A program made the translations under genes and the position numbers. 42,572 nucleotides of DNA, from the NCBI GenBank assembly GCA_023231475.1, contig JALJEE010000916.1, positions 1 to 42,572 on the forward strand, written 5' to 3'. Below the pieces are notes generated by a model that was not told the DNA's origin, made no database searches, and saw only the letters and a list, made by a program, of their open reading frames with translations. The DNA comes from Seison nebaliae (Eukaryota > Rotifera > Pararotatoria > Seisonacea > Seisonidae). This document shows positions 37,701 to 42,572 of this stretch, piece after piece. Positions within the stretch are counted from its first letter, which is position 1; the number at the start of each line of letters is the position of its first letter.

Positions 37701-39947
37701 GTGTAATTCGAACATACCAATATTCTCAATTTTATTCACATTATTTTGAATATCATCAGTTAATCGTCGAAATTTTTTCACTTCCATCGTATAACGATAG
37801 AAAGTTACTTCTTCATTCTTTAAGAAATTATTTACATCTTCCTCTGCTTTCCTCATGATAAGTGTATTGTATCTGACGAATTTCTTCAAATAATTTACGG
37901 GACCAACTTGTTCCTCTTGTAACATAAATTTAATAGCATCCTGATTCTCTTGCAAAATATTTGGGAGAACGATCGGATCTAAAGTTGGACCTTGGACGAC
38001 CGATCGTTGATAAGTTAATCGATGTCCTACTCTCGTTTTCGTTTCTTTAGCAGCAGGAATTTCAACTTCCTGGACTGGTTGACCATCCAATCCACTATCG
38101 ATTATACCGTCAGCGAATAAACGTGTTTCGATTCGAGGTAATCCCGAACATGATTGAACAATCACTTCGAATATTTGAAGGAAAACCTGTTCGAATTGTT
38201 GGAAGGTTGGCTGGAATTGGATCTCCTTATCATTCAATATCAATCGAATGATAAATCCACGATGTAAATATTTACCGGCAGATGTTCTTGTTGGATCATC
38301 AGGTGTCAACAATAATGTTCGGAATTCAGCCAAAGAATTCATTGCCAAATCATGTAGACATCGATTCATTAATGTGGCGGTTGCATTGAAGAAATTAGTG
38401 ACTCGTTGTCGATTAATATCACGAACAATTAATTGTTGTTCTCGTCTAAGAACTGGATCCTTTATCGATTTATCTGCTTGTGGTGTCATCGATGATGGGA
38501 TTTCTTTGAATTTATTCGCATTGTAAACAATTTGTTGAACTTCATTTATCCACTTTTTCAGTAACATATCCTTCCCCGTCTCACATTGACGCATTGCCAA
38601 ATTTTGAAATTCTCCTAATTCAATTGCAATATTTCTCCCTTGAAATTCTTGTGTGTCAACCATACGATATTTACTGTTAATCATATGAAATTTAGTTAAT
38701 TTCTATTGATTAAATCCAAACCTGAATTCTTTATTCCAATAAGCGAGTATTCGTCCAAGACATGGATTGATCGAATGAAGATTCAACTTCAAAAATGCTT
38801 TCGCACGAATATATGACTTAGCCCAAAGTCTCGGTACTTTCCAAAAATCTTGTCTATGTGGCAACAAATCATCTCTCATATCTTCTGTTACTTCTTCATC
38901 GCGAACATCTCGAAGAACGAAATCCACTGAATAATTTTAAAAATATTAATTATAATTAATATAAAAGAAAACCGATCGCTTTCTTTACTGCCACCAAATA
39001 ATCATCTTTCATCTCTTCCGACAATTTATCAACAGTTCGTCGATGTGCATGTATCAAATGCATAGGCAATTTCGATAAAACATTCCTCAACCAATTATTC
39101 TCCAATGCAGCAACGTCTTCCGTATCGATTCCGTTATGAATATAATAATAATATCTCTATAATAGTCGTTAATGCAATTCATATGTTAAAATATATCCCA
39201 ACCAAAATATTCGCTTCATCACTCGTTAGTCTCGTATCCGGATTTTGTGCATTCTTCTCCAAGAAATCTGACTTCAAATTTTCCATATTAAACTCATCAT
39301 TCCTTTGAAAGAAAATGGATAATTGATGCAAAGCTGACGAATTACAAACATGATAATTTTTACGAGAGATTGTCGAAATTGTTCTCGTAGTTTCATGTTT
39401 TGTTGATGTTGCAATTTGAGTACTTGACCAATGCTCATACCATTAATAATTTCACGTTTACCACATTGAGGAATAACTTCTTGTGTACGACCTTTTGTTT
39501 GACGGTCATTTACTTCAAATAATTCGAATTGAAACTAATTAGAAATATGACTTAGAAACCTTCCTGTAGTTGTTTTGCAACATCTTTTTCGGTTCGATCA
39601 ACTTCCGGTAATATCTCTCCAGTTAATGTGGCTCCCGTTAACGAGTATGATGGTTTTATTTGACTCCAAATCGGTTTCATTTGAACGTTATCAAATTTAG
39701 GTAGATATTGTGTTGGATCATTCGTCCCTTTACCTTTGGTGGGAACGGTAATGATTTCCATATTCTATTCACAATAAATATTTCCAATTAATAGTCGAAT
39801 GTAATATGATATTAACCTCGCCTTCTTCAATGGTGACTGTCGGCTCCTCCAAACCCTACAAGCAGAAGATCATAAACAGATATTCATTTTAAATTAATTT
39901 CCCCTAACCGAAGGTTTAGGAGACTTCTTCTTTTTGATTTTACTCAT
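25748..39947 (-). CDS. DNAH7: Axonemal inner-arm dynein heavy chain, DNAH7-type
   Basis: Motor of a single-headed inner dynein arm that bends motile cilia or flagella. I traced 21 exons with consistent phase: 39947-39909, 39855-39817, 39764-39582, 39534-39441, 39333-39203, 39156-38973, 38926-38722, 38673-37603, 37383-30843, 30791-30649, 30605-30425, 30373-30188, 30138-29975, 29929-28159, 28114-27953, 27898-27707, 27663-27526, 26760-26527, 26477-26325, 26283-26106, 26058-25748. About 4099 residues, normal for DNAH3/7/12. Linker and tail are followed by P-loops of AAA1 GPAGTGKT (about residue 1391), AAA2 GLPFGGKT (1673), AAA3 GPTGTGKS (2049) and AAA4 GVGGSGRQS (2414), then a coiled-coil stalk, the microtubule-binding tip ([12 protein letters not shown]), AAA5-6 and C-terminus [12 protein letters not shown]. 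No break was seen. DNAH7 is favoured over DNAH3 or DNAH12 by overall resemblance ([23 protein letters not shown]). N-terminal exon joins are the least certain. Confidence 0.93.
26761..27525 (-). other. Exceptionally long dynein intron (765 bases)
   Basis: The flanking exons join in phase 0 at the place expected from DNAH7 (...ILSTQ then [10 protein letters not shown]...), so the whole 765 bases appear to be one intron. Most other introns of this gene are 41-60 bases. No exon-like frame of known type is visible inside. It could host a regulatory element or small RNA, but nothing specific is recognised. Confidence 0.65.
37384..37602 (-). other. 219-base dynein intron partly open in frame
   Basis: The frame of the upstream exon stays open for about 53 codons into this intron before a stop, with a hydrophobic, Phe/Leu-rich and clearly non-dynein translation. 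Removing 37384-37602 restores [16 protein letters not shown], which fits the family, so splicing is preferred. Confidence 0.7.
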
Positions 39948-42426
39948 ATTTCCAACTAAAACTAATCAATTGATCATTTCAATCATATTATTTAATTCTG
40001 AACAATTTATTAGTGTTTTCCTCAACGTTATCACAGTTGTCAAGTAACAATGGCAGTTCCAAAAGGAACGATGCATTTCTTCTCAGAATCTTTATATTTC
40101 TCTTTCATATTGAATTTAAGCTTCAAACTTTTTCAATCTTTTTAAATTTGAAAAATTTCAGTTATTTCAGTCCACCAATCCTTTAACTAAACATTTTACA
40201 TCGATATTTTCAAATATGTTGATCTTTTATCTGAGTCGTTCCTATGCTTTCTCTACTGCACAATATGCACTTTAACAGAAATTTTCATTTTAAAAGTTTC
40301 CTTCTTTCTTGATAATATATGTAAAAGGTAAAACTTACTATCAATTTGAAATTTTCCTAAAATTAATTTGATGTTTCGTTAATAATTCTTTAACAGATCG
40401 AATAAACTTACTAAATAAGTTCTATTCATTTTTTTGACATTTATTCTGTTCTTCTGCAGTTATGATCACTTGCACCAAGAAAGAGGAGGAAATCCTATTA
40501 TTGCATGATTAAATTGTAAATTACGAAATTTCATTGTAGTAAATTTATTAGAAGAAAGTACCGAAATATTTTGTAGGGAACTGAAATGCAAAATAAATGA
40601 CGTCGGTTGTATATTGATTGAAATATTAATGATGAAATAATTGAAGGATTTAATGAAGGAATAATTTCATTTTATTTTAATTCGAAATAAGAATTTAAGT
40701 ACAAATACCTAACTTTAAATAAGTACAACAAGAGAAAAATAGAATTGTTAATGGAGAGAGTGAGAAGAGTTGAATTCGTATACTATCGCTAATTTCGTAT
40801 AAATTCATTTCGCAAATATACAACAAATTATTTTTGTTCGTGTTCGTTTCCCCAGCACTATTGATAATAAAGTTTTAAATTCTCTTATGTAATCATCATT
40901 GGCATGTATATGAGAAGAAGCTGTACGATTTAGCTTTCCTGTCTGATAAACATCAATTTTGAGGTTTTCATAATTTGGATATAGAAAAATGATGATAGGA
41001 AAGATATTAAATGACTTCTCATATGAAGTACTCGAATAATAGGAAAGCAGAGTTTGTAGAGACGATTGAAGTGTTTATAATAAAATTAGATTTTATTTCA
41101 AAAACAAAAGAAACCTTTCGACAATAATCGTTGTGAAGGTTGAAATATTTATTTGTTCATTGGTTCTTTGGAAATCTGAATGGAATATAAAACTTTCGTG
41201 TTTTCATATTATTATTAGTCATTTGTTATTTTTTATATTCTCATTCTTTGTTCTCGTCTCTTATGGAATTATTTTTTTAGTTTTCTTCAATTAATTTTTA
41301 ATTAATTTTCAATCTCTAACTTTTCTTTAAATTCTTTAACTTTTTCACGAAAAGTCGAAGAAGAGAACTATAGTAGAATTATGTGAGAATAAATTTGTGT
41401 GTCTTTCTTGTTAGTTTAAGTCTAGGAATCGAAAAAAGTAGATTTGTCCGCCCATTATGCCGGTTAATAATGGTATCAGGTTGAGAAATTATTTTGTTAG
41501 AAGTTTTCTTTTTCACAAATTCTTCAATTGGAAGTGAAGTGAAGTTGTTGGATTGGTTTGTCGATTAGATGAGGGACAAAACAATAATTTTTATTGTGGA
41601 TTGTTTGTGGTTGGTGAGACATTTTATGTAGTCAAATATTTTACAATTATGTGTGAATATGTGAAAGTGATCATTGTCGTTCGACATGAGTTAAGGATCA
41701 TCTTCAATCGATGGTCCGAATAACATGAAATGAATGACCGATATGTTATTGGTGAAATGTTTGTCTAACTAGATTGATATCTCTTAATATATATATATAT
41801 GTCTTTCATCATTCTTTCCCAATATCTACTTAGCAATTTGGCGTTATAATAATGAAGAAAATATTGGAACGAAGAGTTAAGACGAATCGATTTGATCCAT
41901 CTCGTCGAAGGACACGAATGACGATAATCCTCTCAATCAACAAACTTTAAATTTGTGAAAGTCAATTCATTCATTCTATTATTTGCGATAAACGGGAACG
42001 ATGAAATTTCTTTTTTCCTTCCTATTTTCACAAAACAATCTTTTCATTCATTCATTGAGAGTCTTTTGTCTTGCTTCAATTATTTTTCGTCGAACATTTC
42101 AAAATTGTATTTTGTCAAAAAATTCTCGTTCGTGTTAGAAGTTCAAAAAATTGGTCAATAAAAAACGTTTGGCAGATGACATTTATCAAAATTAAATGTT
42201 TAACGCAAGAAAACATCAACAACAATAAGAGTGATAATAAAAAAAATGCCAAAATATTTAATAAAATTATCAGTTCTTTAATTGGAATTGAGAACAGGAT
42301 AATTTACTGGAATGTTTTCCTCTTTTTTCTAATTGATATGTTTCTCTATCAATTTCCTAGGAATATAACGTTTGAGTGTGAGCGAACATGGAGAGGAATG
42401 TCCTATGTGATTTCCTTCGAGTCTAG
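39948..42426. other. Non-coding region upstream of the dynein gene
   Basis: About 2.5 kb with no supported gene. The proximal 100 bases contain the candidate X-box. An AT dinucleotide run lies at 41788-41801. Open frames at 41955-42161 and 42071-42433 overlap in different frames, show no family resemblance and run into the tandem repeat at the end, so they are not called as genes. Confidence 0.5.
40036..40048. promoter_or_regulatory. Candidate X-box (RFX site) at the dynein gene
   Basis: GTTGTC-A-AGTAAC fits RYYNYY-N(1-3)-RRNRAC at every constrained position with a 1-base spacer. It lies 89 bases upstream of the dynein start codon (39947), a typical distance. The match is less symmetric than the one at ARL6, so a chance hit in AT-rich DNA is possible. 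Ciliary function of the gene raises the prior. Confidence 0.55.
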
Positions 42427-42472
42427 GACATAAGAGCCACGAGACAAAAGAGCCACGGACAAAAGAGCCACG
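42427..42472. repeat. 15-16-base tandem repeat, possible transposon edge
   Basis: Three consecutive units: GACATAAGAGCCACGA, GACAAAAGAGCCACG, GACAAAAGAGCCACG. The last two are identical. GC-richer than the surroundings and not explained by any gene. Short subterminal repeats of this kind occur at the ends of some DNA transposons, so an element may begin here and run off the window; this is inference. Just beyond, at about 42518-42532, lies the small inverted repeat ACAGT-ATATA-ACTGT. Confidence 0.6.
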
Positions 42473-42572
42473 CAGACTTTGATTTTCTGAAATTTATTGA
42501 TTGAAAATAAGTAAAACACAGTATATAACTGTATAGGATTGTCATGTCTGGATTTTTGTTTTCCAAAATTTA

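Noticed and set aside
39334-39440. Reading frame continuing through [14 protein letters not shown] in the dynein N-terminus
   Set aside because: Two frames are open here. The strong donor GTATGAGC at 39440 and the acceptor at 39334 join the flanking frames in phase, so the stretch is treated as an intron, with moderate confidence.
39535-39581. Dynein N-terminal exon ending at QLQEG (39560)
   Set aside because: That donor would leave a 25-base intron and the wrong phase. The donor at 39581 gives a 47-base intron and keeps the frame.
42071-42433. 120-codon open frame on +
   Set aside because: No family resemblance, Asn/Lys/Ile-rich, overlaps another frame at 41955-42161 and runs into a tandem repeat.
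1-42572. tRNA genes, CRISPR arrays and virus-like elements
   Set aside because: No GGTTCGANTCC-type B box was found outside coding DNA. There are no evenly spaced repeats with unique spacers, and no reverse transcriptase, integrase, capsid or polymerase-like frame was seen.

Overview
The window is AT-rich invertebrate animal DNA with very short introns. I traced 28 of them with consistent codon phase across four genes, mostly 41-60 bases. The genes are a Shal/Kv4 channel, an ionotropic receptor, a secreted chitin-binding/EGF protein, a ZIP transporter, ARL6 and an axonemal dynein. Chitin-binding type-2 domains, an IR-type receptor and tiny introns fit a compact-genome arthropod. An astigmatid mite is my best guess for base composition and intron size, but that is inference. 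No rRNA, tRNA, CRISPR array, virus-like element or bacterial-style operon was seen.

Layout: 1-9298 is gene-poor. It holds one clear MITE-like inverted-repeat element (743-996) and some microsatellites, and probably the upstream control region of Shal. Shal follows on + (9299-12185, six exons). ARL6/BBS3 lies on - (13029-13595, one exon), head to head with an unrecognised 288-residue protein on + (13870-14736). An IR-family receptor lies on + (15229-17184, four exons) and meets, 100 bases away, a large Gln/Asn-rich chitin-binding/EGF protein on - (17285 to about 23462). Upstream of that on the same strand are a ZIP8/ZIP14-like metal transporter (23785-25134, seven exons) and a complete DNAH7-type inner-arm dynein heavy chain (25748-39947, 21 exons, about 4099 residues). 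The last 2.6 kb is non-coding and ends in a 15-base tandem repeat that may be the edge of a transposon.

How the genes relate: there is no operon, but two themes recur. ARL6 (BBSome recruitment to cilia) and DNAH7 (axonemal motor) are both ciliary, and each has a match to the RFX X-box within about 100 bases of its start codon. Shal and the IR receptor are neuronal or sensory membrane proteins. I found no convincing wholly new system. The items most worth a second look are the paired X-boxes, the Gln-rich chitin-binding protein with its roughly 350-base repeats, the IR receptor lacking both the N-terminal domain and the glutamate-binding arginine, the unrecognised PxDLS-motif protein sharing ARL6's promoter, and the MITE.
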